Below, one piece after another: positions 26,411 through 35,358 of a stretch of DNA of 64,000 bases (positions are counted from its first letter, which is position 1; every line of letters begins with the position of its first letter). The position numbers and the translations under genes are program-made. The notes beneath the pieces are model-generated. The model did not search any database. It worked only from the letters and a program-made list of their open reading frames with translations, and was not told where the DNA came from. The stretch comes from SM23-28-2 sp964512285 (lineage in GTDB: Bacteria; Chloroflexota; Dehalococcoidia; SM23-28-2): positions 35,899 through 99,898 of the forward strand of contig CAZEJO010000003.1 in assembly GCA_964512285.1 (NCBI GenBank), written 5' to 3'.

Positions 26411-29400
26411 CTAGCCGTCCGCTGGCTGCCCGCGCAAGCGGCTGCGCGCGTCGTCCACCAGGCTGTAGACTACCGGAATCACGACCAGGGTGAGGATGGT
26501 GGAGGTGAACAGCCCGCCGATGACGACTGTGCCCAGCTCGGCGGCGATGAGGGCGCCCTCATTGAGGCCCAGGGAGAGAGGGATGAGGGCGAAGATGGTG
26601 GCAACGGCGGTCATCAGGATGGGGCGAGCGCGGGCGCGTCCGCTGTGGATGAGGGCCTCGCGGGTGGGGAGACCGCGGGCGCGCTGCTGCTCCACGAAGG
26701 TGATGAGGACGATGGCGTTGGTCACGACGATGCCGATGAGCATGAGGAAGCCGATCATGGCTGGCAGGCCGATCTCGCGCTGGGTGATGAACAGGGCGAA
26801 GAAGGAGCCGATGGTGGCGAAGGGGAGGCTGGCCATGATGATCAGGGGATTCACCACCGAGCCCAGGCTGGCCACCATGACGATGTAGACAATGAGGACG
26901 GCAACGATCAGGACCATGTACAGGGAGCTGAAGGCCTCCTCTTGCTCCTCGAAGATGCCGCCCTTTTCGATCTCCACGCCGGGGGCTTTTTCAACCTGCC
27001 CGATGGCGTCGTCTACCTTGCCGGAGACGGCGCGAATGTCGTCGCTGGTGATGATGCCGTAGATGGTGGCGGCTCGCCTCTGATCGACGCGGCTCACCTG
27101 CACCCGGCTCTCGGCCTCGTCCACCGTGGCTACGTCGCCCAGCGTGGGCGTCCCGCCGGGGGCCAGGGGCAGCAGAGGTAGCAGATCCAGCGCCGCGCCG
27201 TCGCTGTCTTCATCGTAGACCACGCGCACGTAGATGGCGGTCGTCCGACCGTCTATCTGCGCCTGAGTGGCGTTTTGGCCGTAGAGGGCATCCCTCACCC
27301 GCAGCGACACATCCTCGGCGCTGAGGTCGTAGGCTGAGGCCTTCTGCGAGTCTACCTGCACTTCTATTTCCGGCCGGGCAGACACTAGGTCACTGCTGAC
27401 ATTCGTCAGGTCTTTGACGCCCTTCAGGTTCTCGAGAAGCTGGTCGTTGGCGTCCTGCACGTCCTCCAGGCTATCCGCAGAGATGGTGGTCTCCACCTGG
27501 TCGGTCTGGCCGACACCAGACGTCTGCTGCACGCTGACCTCTTTCTCGCCGGGGAGGGCGTTCAAGGCGTCTCGCAGCCAGTCTGCCGCGGCATCCATGT
27601 CGACGCCGTCGGAGTAGGCGAGCCACATGCCGATGGTGCCGCTGGTGGGGACGCGTCCAAAGGTCAGTTGGAGGGAGGCTATGGCCCCGCCAGGCTCGGG
27701 TTGCCCAATGATCATGTCATAGGTGTCCAGTCCCTCTGCCTGGGCCAGAAGCTCCTCGATCTCCTGGGCCTTGGCCTCGGTGGTGGCCAGGCTGGTGCCG
27801 GCGGGAAGTTCGACGCCGGCCTGGATGGTATTGCCTCCCCCGCCTGGCAGGAAGCTTATGCCGATGAAGGGCAGAAGGGCAAAGCTGCCGATGAACAGTA
27901 CGATGCCCGCTGCCAGAGTGGCCAGGCGGTGTCCCAGGGCCCAGCGGAGGACGGGGGTGTAGATGCGTTGCAGCCAGGTCTCTTTCTGTTCGTCCTCGCC
28001 AGACGATCGGCGGGGCTGGCCAGCGCCGAAGGCGAGCAGCCGTCCAAGCCAGCCTGGACGGCCGCCCTGCGCTCCTGCCACTGGCAGGAGGTAGCGGGCC
28101 AGCACGGGTACCACCGTCAGAGCAACCACCAGGGAAGCGAGGAGGGCAATGGTGATGGTGAGGGCGAAAGAGAGGAAGATCTCGCCCACCAGCCCGCCGG
28201 CCAGGGCCAGCGGCAGGAAGACGGCTACTGTCGTGAGGGTGGAGGCGAAGACGGCCGTACCCACCTCGCGGGTGGCGGTGTAAGCCGCCTCCGATAGCTT
28301 CTCGCCCTGGCGGGCATGACGGTGGATGTTCTCCAGGACGACGATGCTATCGTCGACCACGCGGCCGATGGCTACCGTGAGGCCGGCCATGGTGATGAGG
28401 TTCAGGGTGATGCCCTGCCAGGCCAGAACGATGAGAGCGATGATGATGCTGAGGGGAATGGAGACGGCGGTCACCAGGGTGGTGCGCAGGCCGGTGAGGA
28501 AGAGATAGATAACGATGACGGCGAAGAAGAAGCCCAGGGCTCCCTCTCGCAGCAGGGCGGCGATGGACTCCTCAATGAAGTCTGACTGGTCGTAGATGGT
28601 GACAATCTCTACTCCCGTGGGCAGAGGGATCTGGTTGACCTGGTCCTGGACCTTGTTGGCCACCTCCACGGTGTTGGCATCGGCTTCTTTGACCGCCGTA
28701 ATGGAGATGCTGGGCTCGCCATTGGTGCGGCTGATGCTGGCGAAGGGGTCAGGGGTCATCTGCACCTGGCCGACGTCGCTTAGCAGGACGGGCGAGGCAA
28801 CCTCAGAGCTCGCGACTGCCAGGGCGCTGATGTCCTCCAGGGACGTGTAGCTAGAGGTGGTGCGCACAGGCAGCACCCGCCCATCACTATCGAAGATGAT
28901 GCCGCTGGGGCTGGAGACGTTATTCTCCTGGAGTGCCGTGACCACCTGCTCGGTGGTGAGCCCGTAGCGGGAGAGCTGCTCGGGGTCAAGGATGACCTCG
29001 AGCCGTTGGGCGGCTGCGCCCTCGATGGCGACCTGGGCCACGCCCTCTAGTCGCTGCAGTACAGGAAGGATATCCCTGCGGGCTATGGTCTCCAGCTCCG
29101 AAACATCCCGTTCGCCCTTGAGGCTGAAGAAGATGACGGGGAGGTCGGCCAGGTCAAAGCGGTCCACCGAGGGCTGGCTCGCGCCGCTGGGCAAGGCAAG
29201 GTTGTTGACCTCGGCTGCGATCTCTTGCTCCATCTTGTCCATGTCGGTGCCGTAGTCAAACTCGGCGGTGACTACCGACAGGTTCTCGGTGGAGATGGAG
29301 TGGAGCTTCTTGAGTTCGCCGATGCCGGCGACGGCGTTCTCTACGGGTATGGTCACGTCGTCAAGGATGGCGTCGGGGCTGGCGCCGGGGTAGGTGGTGG

Positions 29401-29554
29401 CTACGGTGACCATCGGGAAGTCGATGTCGGGGAAGAGCTCGGTCTTGAGGCGGAATATGGCGAAGACGCCTGCCACGATCACCAGAAGGGTGACCAGGAA
29501 GACGACGGTTGGCCTGCCCAGGGCCAAACGGGTGATGCCGGTTATCCAGTCCAT
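26411..29554 (-). CDS. RND family efflux transporter (AcrB/HAE type)
   Basis: About 1047 residues, standard RND length, with twelve predicted transmembrane helices in two halves and two large external loops. N terminus ITRLALGRPTVVFLVTLLVI; the TM4 motif VAIGRVVDDSIVVLENIHRH carries the proton-relay Asp pair; the second half contains PAMIGFLMLIGIVVTNAIVL. GGAGGAG precedes ATG 29554, which lies 13 bases inside the marR-type gene, so expression is coupled. No membrane fusion protein or outer membrane channel gene is nearby, as expected for a monoderm. The substrate is unknown; drug or lipid export is possible. Confidence 0.93.
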   Translation of the reverse strand: MDWITGITRLALGRPTVVFLVTLLVIVAGVFAIFRLKTELFPDIDFPMVTVATTYPGASPDAILDDVTIPVENAVAGIGELKKLHSISTENLSVVTAEFDYGTDMDKMEQEIAAEVNNLALPSGASQPSVDRFDLADLPVIFFSLKGERDVSELETIARRDILPVLQRLEGVAQVAIEGAAAQRLEVILDPEQLSRYGLTTEQVVTALQENNVSSPSGIIFDSDGRVLPVRTTSSYTSLEDISALAVASSEVASPVLLSDVGQVQMTPDPFASISRTNGEPSISITAVKEADANTVEVANKVQDQVNQIPLPTGVEIVTIYDQSDFIEESIAALLREGALGFFFAVIVIYLFLTGLRTTLVTAVSIPLSIIIALIVLAWQGITLNLITMAGLTVAIGRVVDDSIVVLENIHRHARQGEKLSEAAYTATREVGTAVFASTLTTVAVFLPLALAGGLVGEIFLSFALTITIALLASLVVALTVVPVLARYLLPVAGAQGGRPGWLGRLLAFGAGQPRRSSGEDEQKETWLQRIYTPVLRWALGHRLATLAAGIVLFIGSFALLPFIGISFLPGGGGNTIQAGVELPAGTSLATTEAKAQEIEELLAQAEGLDTYDMIIGQPEPGGAIASLQLTFGRVPTSGTIGMWLAYSDGVDMDAAADWLRDALNALPGEKEVSVQQTSGVGQTDQVETTISADSLEDVQDANDQLLENLKGVKDLTNVSSDLVSARPEIEVQVDSQKASAYDLSAEDVSLRVRDALYGQNATQAQIDGRTTAIYVRVVYDEDSDGAALDLLPLLPLAPGGTPTLGDVATVDEAESRVQVSRVDQRRAATIYGIITSDDIRAVSGKVDDAIGQVEKAPGVEIEKGGIFEEQEEAFSSLYMVLIVAVLIVYIVMVASLGSVVNPLIIMASLPFATIGSFFALFITQREIGLPAMIGFLMLIGIVVTNAIVLITFVEQQRARGLPTREALIHSGRARARPILMTAVATIFALIPLSLGLNEGALIAAELGTVVIGGLFTSTILTLVVIPVVYSLVDDARSRLRGQPADG

Positions 29555-30003
29555 GCGTGCTCCTCCTGGCGGCTGAGGGCCGCCGTGATGATGGTCAGAG
29601 CCTGCTCGATGGTCTCCAGGTCGGTGCTGTCCATGCGGTCGAGGAGTTCGGACAGCCAGTTCTGGTGCGATGTCCACAGTCCATCGATGAGCTGGTGGCC
29701 GCGGGCGGTCAGGCTGTTGAGGATGCGGCGGCGGTCGTGGTGGTCAGGGCGGCGGACGATGAGGCCGCGCTCCTTCAGGCGCTCAAGCACGCCGTTCATG
29801 GTGGGCAGAGAGATGCCCATAGCCTCGGCCAGGCTGCTGCAGGGAAGGGGCCCATCGACAAAGAGGGAGAGGAGCACCTTGAGTTGGGGCATGGTCAGGT
29901 CGAGGCGGTGCCAATCGCGGGGCACCTGGTTGCGGCCCGCCTTAAAGACGTCCTCGGCCAGGGAGAGGATGCGCTCTTTTTGGTTATGGTACTGGCTAGC
30001 CAC
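29542..30003 (-). CDS. MarR family transcriptional regulator
   Basis: 153-residue winged-helix regulator: LTMPQLKVLLSLFVDGPLPCSSLAEAMGISLPTMNGVLERLKERGLI is the DNA-binding region, followed by RRPDHHDRRRILNSLTARG, the wing. GTG start with GAGGTAAG upstream. It overlaps the RND exporter, which it probably represses. The inverted repeat at 30026-30042 is its likely operator. Confidence 0.92.
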   Translation of the reverse strand: MASQYHNQKERILSLAEDVFKAGRNQVPRDWHRLDLTMPQLKVLLSLFVDGPLPCSSLAEAMGISLPTMNGVLERLKERGLIVRRPDHHDRRRILNSLTARGHQLIDGLWTSHQNWLSELLDRMDSTDLETIEQALTIITAALSRQEEHAWTG

Positions 30004-30025
30004 TGGCGCTTACCTCTGCAAAATA

Positions 30026-30042
30026 CTTAGGGTTGCGCTAAG
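30026..30042. promoter_or_regulatory. Candidate MarR operator
   Basis: CTTAG-N7-CTAAG inverted repeat, 23 bases upstream of the GTG start of the marR-type gene. Size and place fit MarR autoregulation; binding is inferred. Confidence 0.5.
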
Positions 30043-30116
30043 CATAGCTCCGGCCCTGGTTGAAGTCAAGCCCACCTGGCCCTGAATCCCCCTGCCAGGG
30101 AGGGCCTCAAGCGGGG

Positions 30117-30154
30117 ATAAAAAGGAGGGCAGCCAAAGCGTGGCTGCCCTCCTT
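30117..30154 (-). terminator. Rho-independent terminator
   Basis: Perfect 14-bp stem AAGGAGGGCAGCCA / TGGCTGCCCTCCTT with a five-base loop; on the minus strand it ends in TTTTT. It closes the short zinc-ribbon transcription unit and separates it from the marR-type gene. Confidence 0.88.
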
Positions 30155-30192
30155 GTCAGTGCGGCGTACCTGCCCGATGGGCAGGTTCGGGT

Positions 30193-30399
30193 TTACAGTC
30201 GCAGCTTGCCGTGAGACGGCTGCCGTCGACGCTGGCGGTGAGGTGCCCCCTCCTCGGCCTGAAGCTCCTCGGCGGCCATGGCACCGACTTCATAGACGTA
30301 GCCACAGCAGAGGCAGGAACTGTACGAACCGTACCAGTCCTGTTCCATGATCATGGAGCCACGACAGCGGGGACAAACTCTGGGCGGAGTAGCTTGCAT
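30193..30399 (-). CDS. Small zinc-ribbon protein under a c-di-AMP riboswitch
   Basis: 68 residues from ATG 30399. One zinc ribbon: CPRC at about 9-12 and CLCC at about 29-32, in VCPRCRGSMIMEQDWYGSYS followed by a CGYVYE strand; the tail is Arg/Gln-rich. It is the only gene between a ydaO-type riboswitch with its terminator and the next terminator, so it seems to be the sole target. A small nucleic-acid or protein-binding factor is likely; the exact function is unknown. Confidence 0.7.
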   Translation of the reverse strand: MQATPPRVCPRCRGSMIMEQDWYGSYSSCLCCGYVYEVGAMAAEELQAEEGAPHRQRRRQPSHGKLRL

Positions 30400-30480
30400 C
30401 GCTACTTGGAACCCCCTTCCCTTGGCAGTGTCCGCCCAGAGGCTCGTTCCTGCCTGGCCAAGCAGGGCCTCGAGCGGCAC

Positions 30481-30520
30481 AAAAAAGGCCTTTTACCAGT
30501 AACCGCCGGCAAGGCCTTTC
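30481..30520 (-). terminator. Attenuator terminator after ydaO riboswitch
   Basis: Minus strand GAAAGGCCTT, loop, AAGGCCTTTTTT: a stem of about nine base pairs and a T run, three bases after the aptamer. It is the probable ligand-controlled terminator of the zinc-ribbon gene. Confidence 0.8.
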
Positions 30521-30522
30521 GT

Positions 30523-30636
30523 GCGCCTCCGAGGTTAGTTGACGGATTCGGGTTGAAAGGCTAACCCTACCCTCGCCTCAGCGAGAGATTCACCCCAGAA
30601 TTTGGTCCCCCGTGTCGCCTTTGGCGACTTCGGCGC
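30523..30636 (-). ncRNA. c-di-AMP (ydaO/yuaA) riboswitch
   Basis: Minus strand shows the ydaO core: GCGCCGAAG at the 5' side, CGGGGGACCAAATT, GGGGTGAATC, GGGTTAGCCTTTCAACCCG, AATCCGTCAACTAACC, and a closing TCGGAGGCGC that pairs with the 5' GCGCC (P1). This GGTGAAT ... CGAATCCGTCA.CTAACCTCGGAGGCG set is diagnostic for the family. Confidence 0.9.
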
Positions 30637-30658
30637 GGGCGATCGTGACTTCAATCAC

Positions 30659-30687
30659 ATACTATAGCAATAGTGAGAATTTGTCAA
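30659..30687 (-). promoter_or_regulatory. Promoter of the ydaO-riboswitch transcript
   Basis: Minus strand TTGACA (30682-30687), 17-base spacer, TAGTAT (30659-30664). An inverted repeat ACTAT-TGCT-ATAGT at 30661-30674 overlaps the -10 and may be a repressor site. Confidence 0.7.
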
Positions 30688-30701
30688 GGCGGTTGTCGGC
30701 A

Positions 30702-30803
30702 ACTGCCTGTTGCTGGCCTTTGCCCGCCTGGGGGCTGCCTCTTGACCGAGCGAAGAGCAGATGATACTTTCACTCCGCTGATAACATGGTAGCAACAGGC
30801 AGT
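30702..30803. repeat. 13-bp inverted repeat around transporter promoter
   Basis: ACTGCCTGTTGCT at 30702-30714 and its exact reverse complement AGCAACAGGCAGT at 30791-30803. Between them is a plus-strand promoter-like pair TTGACC (30742-30747), 17-base spacer, TACTTT (30765-30770). The second arm would fall in the 5' UTR of the peptide transporter operon. Confidence 0.6.
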
Positions 30804-30829
30804 CGCGGCCGCTAGGGGACACGCCATCT

Positions 30830-31789
30830 GTGCAGCAGTACATCGCTCGTCGCGCTCTTCTCAATGTCCTGGTAATCTTCATGGTCATCACTATGGTCTT
30901 CCTTGGCCTGCGGGTGACGCCGGGCGACTTCGCCGTACGTCAGGCGGGGGCCCAGATCCCGGGTCGCTCGACGGAAGAGGCGGTAGAGATCGTCCGGCAC
31001 GATCTGGGTCTGGACAAGCCTATGCCTGAGCAGTACTGGGAGTTCGTGAGCGGCCTCTTCCGAGGCGATCTGGGCGATTCCTTCGTCAGCAAGCAACCGG
31101 TCATGCTGGAGCTGAAGGAGCGATTGGCGCCCTCCATCGAGCTGGCAATTCTTCAGATCGCGGTGGCAATAGTGGTGGCCGTGCCGATAGGCATCATCTC
31201 GGCCGTTCGTCAGGACACCTGGTTGGACTACATTCTCCGCATGTTCGCCATCTTCTGGCTGGCCGTGCCCTCTTTCTTTGTGGGCGTGCTGCTCCTTTAC
31301 TCTTTGGCCCGTTGGGCTCACTGGAGTCCGCCCATCACCAACTACAAAGGCTTTTTTGAGGATCCTCTTCTGAACATGCAGGCCATGGTTCTCCCAGCCG
31401 TAGCGGGGGGTCTGGCCATTGGTGCTATTATTATGCGGTTCTTGCGATCGCAGATGCTAGAGGTGCTCCGTCAGGACTACGTACGTACGGCTTGGTCAAA
31501 GGGGCTGCAGGAGCGAGCGGTGGTTTTAAGACACGCCCTCAAGAATGCTCTTATTCCTGTTCTTACCGTCATCTCCCTCCTCCTCGCCACCGTGGTCAGC
31601 TCCAACGTGGTCCTGGAGACCCTCTTTCAGGTGCCGGGCATTGGCTTCTACGTCGTCAATGCCATTCAGCAGTACGACTACCCGGTGGTTCAAGGAGTAG
31701 TGCTTGTGATGGCCGCAGGTCTGGTGTTTGTGAACCTGCTGGTGGACATGGCCTACGCCTGGCTGGACCCCCGGATTCGCTACGGCTAG
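30830..31789 (+). CDS. Peptide ABC transporter permease (DppB-like)
   Basis: 319-residue inner-membrane permease with about six helices. The N-terminal helix MQQYIARRALLNVLVIFMVI is typical of DppB/OppB, the EAA loop contains RQDYVRTAWSKGLQERAVVLRHALKNALIPV, and it ends VDMAYAWLDPRIRYG. GTG start. First gene of a permease-permease-binding protein operon; no ATPase genes are present in this window, so they must be encoded elsewhere. Confidence 0.92.
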   Translation: MQQYIARRALLNVLVIFMVITMVFLGLRVTPGDFAVRQAGAQIPGRSTEEAVEIVRHDLGLDKPMPEQYWEFVSGLFRGDLGDSFVSKQPVMLELKERLAPSIELAILQIAVAIVVAVPIGIISAVRQDTWLDYILRMFAIFWLAVPSFFVGVLLLYSLARWAHWSPPITNYKGFFEDPLLNMQAMVLPAVAGGLAIGAIIMRFLRSQMLEVLRQDYVRTAWSKGLQERAVVLRHALKNALIPVLTVISLLLATVVSSNVVLETLFQVPGIGFYVVNAIQQYDYPVVQGVVLVMAAGLVFVNLLVDMAYAWLDPRIRYG

Positions 31790-31813
31790 TCGCCTGCTGG
31801 AAGGAGGGGTCCC

Positions 31814-32618
31814 GTGCTGGCGGGACAAGAAAAGGCCGAGGTGGAGGGCCTCGCTGCGGCGGAGGAGCTTGCTCAGCCGCAACGGCTGGGCTGGCTCTTG
31901 CTAGTCGGTCGCTTCATACGGCGCAAGCCTCTGGGCGCTTTTGGGCTGGCGGTCGTCTTGGTGATGGCAGCGGCGGCCGCCGGCGCGCCCTGGCTCTGCC
32001 GCTATGACGCCGAGGAGGCATTTCGGGTCGCCAACCCCAACTACGTGCCGGGCTCAATGGAGCCGGAGGAGAGGTTGGACAGCCGCTCGGGCCCGAGCTG
32101 GGAGCACTGGTTTGGCACTGACCAGTTCGGCCGCGACAACTACTCGCGAGTGGTCTGGGGCGCGCGGCGCTCATTGGGAGTGGGGCTGGGCGCCCTGCTG
32201 TTCGCCATCATCTTCGGCACAACCATCGGCATTGTCTCCGCCTACTACCGCGGCTGGTTCGACATGATCGTGCAGCGGATCATGGACTCGATCCAGGCCT
32301 TTCCGGCCATGTTCATCCTGCTGNNNNNNNNNNNNNNNNNNNNNNNNNNNNNNNNNNNNNNNNNNNNNNNNNNNNNNNNNNNNNNNNNNNNNNNNNNNNN
32401 NNNNNNNNNNNNNNNNNNNNNNNCTGGCATTCCTGGGCCTGGCGCCTATCGAGCCGCCATCCTGGGGCATGATGCTGGACGAAGGGCGGCGGTACATGAC
32501 CAGTCAGCCATCGACGATGCTGGCCGGCGGTGCGGCGATAACCCTGACGGTGATGGGCTTCAACCTGGCGGGGGATGCCCTGCGCGACATCCTCGACCCT
32601 CGGATTCGCCTTAGCTAG
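31814..32618 (+). CDS. Peptide ABC transporter permease (DppC-like), interrupted by gap
   Basis: N-terminal 170 codons (RFIRRKPLGAFGLAVVLVMA, then HWFGTDQFGRDNYSRVVWGARRSL and a helix ending in MDSIQAFPAMFILL) run into 100 N. After the gap the correct frame is LAFLGLAPIEPPSWGMMLDEG, continuing to LAGDALRDILDPRIRLS and stop at 32616-32618. The two halves are out of phase by one base only because the N run is arbitrary; this is one gene missing part of the EAA loop region, not a frameshifted one. Confidence 0.88.
32324..32423. other. Assembly gap (100 N)
   Basis: A 100-base N run inside the DppC-like permease gene. From the size of DppC proteins, roughly 30-50 codons of real sequence are probably missing here. 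Confidence 0.99.
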
Positions 32619-32651
32619 GAGGCTCCTGGTCAAGGCAAGGGAGGTGTGACT

Positions 32652-34466
32652 ATGGATGGGTCGCATTACTGGCAGCGCTTCTGGCGCCGACGACTGTCGC
32701 GACGGCGGATGCTGCAAGCGGCTGCGCTGGGCGGCGCCGGTCTTGCGGCGGCGGCCGTGGTGGGCTGTGGGGAGGAGGAGAAGACGGCCACGCCGACGGC
32801 TCTGGCCAGTCCAACCGTTGCCGCCACTCCCACGCCCTACGCGTATGAGCCGGCGGCCTATACGGGAGGCACGCTCCACTTGCCGGGCTACGAGGCCTTC
32901 GTGTTCGACACGCTGGACCCCCACCAGACGGAGTTCGGGCCTATCGTCAGTTCTCATTCTGCTGTTTTCAGTAAGGTTCTGAGGTACGAAGACATCGAAC
33001 GGGGGGTCATCGTTCCCGACCTGGCCGAGGCGATGCCGGAGACGCCCGACGAGCTTACGTACATCATCCGCTTGAGGCCGGGGGTGCGCTTTCACCAGCC
33101 CAGCGCTGTCCTCGGCCGGTCGGCCAGCGACGAAGAGAAAGCGGTGGGCGGCCGCGAGCTCACGGCGGAGGACGTGAAGTACAGCTTCGAGCGGCAGATG
33201 AACGAGGATAGCCCGCGGCGGGCACTCTACCTCCGCGCCCATCAGTATCAGACCATTGATAGCATAGAGGTGGTAGACTCGCACACCCTCACGATCCGCA
33301 CCAAGCGGCCGACGGCTCCCTTCCTGCACTACCTGGCTGATAGCAGCGCCTTCATCGTGGCCAAAGAGCTGGTGGACGACAACGACGAGATGAACCGGCA
33401 GGCGGCGATGCTGGGCACCGGCCCGTTCATGTGGAACGAGCTGAAGCCTCTGAGGGAGGCATCTTTCGTGAGGAACCCCGACTGGTTCGGCTGGGGCGAG
33501 CCGGAGCTGGGCAGGCCGCACGTCGATGGCTACAAGTCCTTTTTCCTGTTCGACGATGCCTCCGTTGAGGCGGCGTTTCGCACCAAGAAGCTGGACGTGG
33601 CCTTTCAGGTGAACAACCCCGAGTGGGTGAGCAAGCTGCGGGAGGACGAGCCGAACCTGATCAGCGTCGACAAGGGCTTTGCGGCCTGGGTCAAGGCCGC
33701 CTTCAGGATAGACCAGCCGCCCTACAACGACATTAGGCTGCGGCGGGCTATCCACCTGGCCAGCGACCGCCAGCAGATGCTACAGGCTTTCTGGCAGGGC
33801 TACGGCAAGATGCAGGGGCCGGTGGGGTGGGTCCTGACGCAGTGGGCCCTGCCGCAGGAGGAGCTGCTCAAGAAGCCCGGCTATCGGCTGAGCAAGCAGG
33901 AGCGGGAGCAGGACGAGCAGGAGGCGCGTCGGCTGTACGAGGCGGCGGGGAGCCCCGACCTGAAGGTCATCTTCGCGGACCAGCCGGCCTACATCCAGCA
34001 GTTCGCTCCCCAGTATGAGCGACAGCTAGAGAAGGTTCTGGGGGGCAATGTCGACTACGATGTGTGGACCTACCCTCAGATCTCGGCAGCGTCGGCTCGG
34101 GGCGAGGTTCCCTTTGTCTTCGCCTATGACAACGGCTGGATCGACCTGGACGACTGGCTCTATCCGTACTTCCACACCGATGGGCCCAAGAATGAGTCTG
34201 GCCTGTCGGATCCTACCCTGGACGCGATGTTGGAGGCTCAGAGGGAGGAGTTCGACCCCGCGGAGCGACAGCGGCTGGGCTACGAGATCCAGCACTACCT
34301 GCTGGACAACGTTCTGACTCGGCTGGACTTTGTCGCCGCTACCTGGCTATGGGTGGCCTGGCCCTACTACCGCAACTTCCGGCCCATTCCGTTCTTCGGG
34401 AACTCGTTCCTGATGGCCGATGCCTGGCTCGACCAGTCGAGTCCCGTTTGGGGGAGCAGGCCCTAG
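32652..34466 (+). CDS. Peptide ABC transporter substrate-binding lipoprotein
   Basis: SBP_bac_5 (DppA/OppA) family, about 604 residues. The N terminus has a twin-arginine stretch LSRRRMLQAAALGGAGLAAA and a lipobox VVGC, then a Thr/Pro-rich linker, so it is probably a Tat-exported lipoprotein. Family hallmarks: LTAEDVKYSFERQMNED, GTGPFMWNELKP, and AIHLASDRQQMLQAF. GGGAGG lies before ATG 32652; a GTG at 32646 overlaps the Shine-Dalgarno. It binds peptides or similar solutes for the two permeases upstream. Confidence 0.93.
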   Translation: MDGSHYWQRFWRRRLSRRRMLQAAALGGAGLAAAAVVGCGEEEKTATPTALASPTVAATPTPYAYEPAAYTGGTLHLPGYEAFVFDTLDPHQTEFGPIVSSHSAVFSKVLRYEDIERGVIVPDLAEAMPETPDELTYIIRLRPGVRFHQPSAVLGRSASDEEKAVGGRELTAEDVKYSFERQMNEDSPRRALYLRAHQYQTIDSIEVVDSHTLTIRTKRPTAPFLHYLADSSAFIVAKELVDDNDEMNRQAAMLGTGPFMWNELKPLREASFVRNPDWFGWGEPELGRPHVDGYKSFFLFDDASVEAAFRTKKLDVAFQVNNPEWVSKLREDEPNLISVDKGFAAWVKAAFRIDQPPYNDIRLRRAIHLASDRQQMLQAFWQGYGKMQGPVGWVLTQWALPQEELLKKPGYRLSKQEREQDEQEARRLYEAAGSPDLKVIFADQPAYIQQFAPQYERQLEKVLGGNVDYDVWTYPQISAASARGEVPFVFAYDNGWIDLDDWLYPYFHTDGPKNESGLSDPTLDAMLEAQREEFDPAERQRLGYEIQHYLLDNVLTRLDFVAATWLWVAWPYYRNFRPIPFFGNSFLMADAWLDQSSPVWGSRP

Positions 34467-34476
34467 CGGCCGGCCA

Positions 34477-35265
34477 CTAGAAGACGGCGGTGGTGCTGGC
34501 GCCATCCACCTGGATGGTGGCGCCGCTGATGTAGCGGGCCTGGTTCGAGGCGAGGAAGACGACGAGGGCAGCGACGTCAGCGGGGTCGCCGAGGGAGCCG
34601 GTCGGTGTCCTGCTCTTCTCCTCCTCGAGCACCTCCTGGAAGGGGCGGCCTTCCCGTTGGGCTCGTGCTTCGAACAGGGAGAGGAGCCGCTGGGTGGCGA
34701 TGTTCCCCGGGCAGACGTTGTTGACAGTGATGCCATCCTTGGCTACCTGCCGTGACAGGGTCTTGGCCATGCCCACTACCCCCAGGCGGACGGCGTTAGA
34801 GAGGATGAGGGTGTCGATGGGCTGCTTTACGGCCACGGAGGTGATGTTGATGACCCGCCCGCCTTGCCGCCGTAGGTGGGGTAGGGCCTCGCGGGTGGTG
34901 CGCACGGCGCTGAGGAAATTCTGATCGACGGCCTGCTGCCACTCCTCCTCGGCGAAGTCGTCGAAGGTGCCCGGGGGAGGGCCGCCGGCGTTGTTGACCA
35001 CGATGTCGATGCGCCCGAAGGTTTCGGCGGTCTCGCGGACCAGACGCTGGATGTCGTCGTAGCTGGACATGTCGCAGACCAGGGGCAGGACGCGGGCCCC
35101 CGTCTGGGAGCGGATCTCCTCGGCGGTTGTCTTCAGGTCATCCTCGCCGCGGGCGCAGATGGCGACATCGCAGCCCTCCTGAGCCAGGGCGAGGGCGATG
35201 GCCTTGCCGATGCCGCGGCTGGAGCCGCCCACTATCGCTACCTTTCCGGTCAGTCCTAGTTCCAT
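34477..35265 (-). CDS. SDR family oxidoreductase lacking the catalytic Tyr-Lys
   Basis: 262-residue Rossmann protein with a cofactor loop GGSSRGIGKAIALAL, NNAGGPPPG and a C-terminal GATIQVDGAS. The normal S-x12-Y-x3-K catalytic set is changed: after Ser of NITSVAVKQP the expected Tyr is Ser and the Lys is Arg (SNAVR). Similar divergent SDRs (with LSN..R) exist, so it may be an active variant or a non-reductase. TTGACA with a TAGGAT -10 lies upstream on this strand. It is convergent with the peptide transporter operon. Confidence 0.88.
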   Translation of the reverse strand: MELGLTGKVAIVGGSSRGIGKAIALALAQEGCDVAICARGEDDLKTTAEEIRSQTGARVLPLVCDMSSYDDIQRLVRETAETFGRIDIVVNNAGGPPPGTFDDFAEEEWQQAVDQNFLSAVRTTREALPHLRRQGGRVINITSVAVKQPIDTLILSNAVRLGVVGMAKTLSRQVAKDGITVNNVCPGNIATQRLLSLFEARAQREGRPFQEVLEEEKSRTPTGSLGDPADVAALVVFLASNQARYISGATIQVDGASTTAVF

Positions 35266-35358
35266 CTTTCTGCCACCTTGTCTTCTATCGAATACTCCTC
35301 TCCAGGTATCCTATTCGATTTGGCGGCAGTGTCAAATGGCTATTCGGCTTCTTGAGGA

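Noticed and set aside
32313..33755. Minus-strand frame crossing the N gap
   Set aside because: Part of it is undetermined sequence and it is antisense to the clear substrate-binding protein gene.
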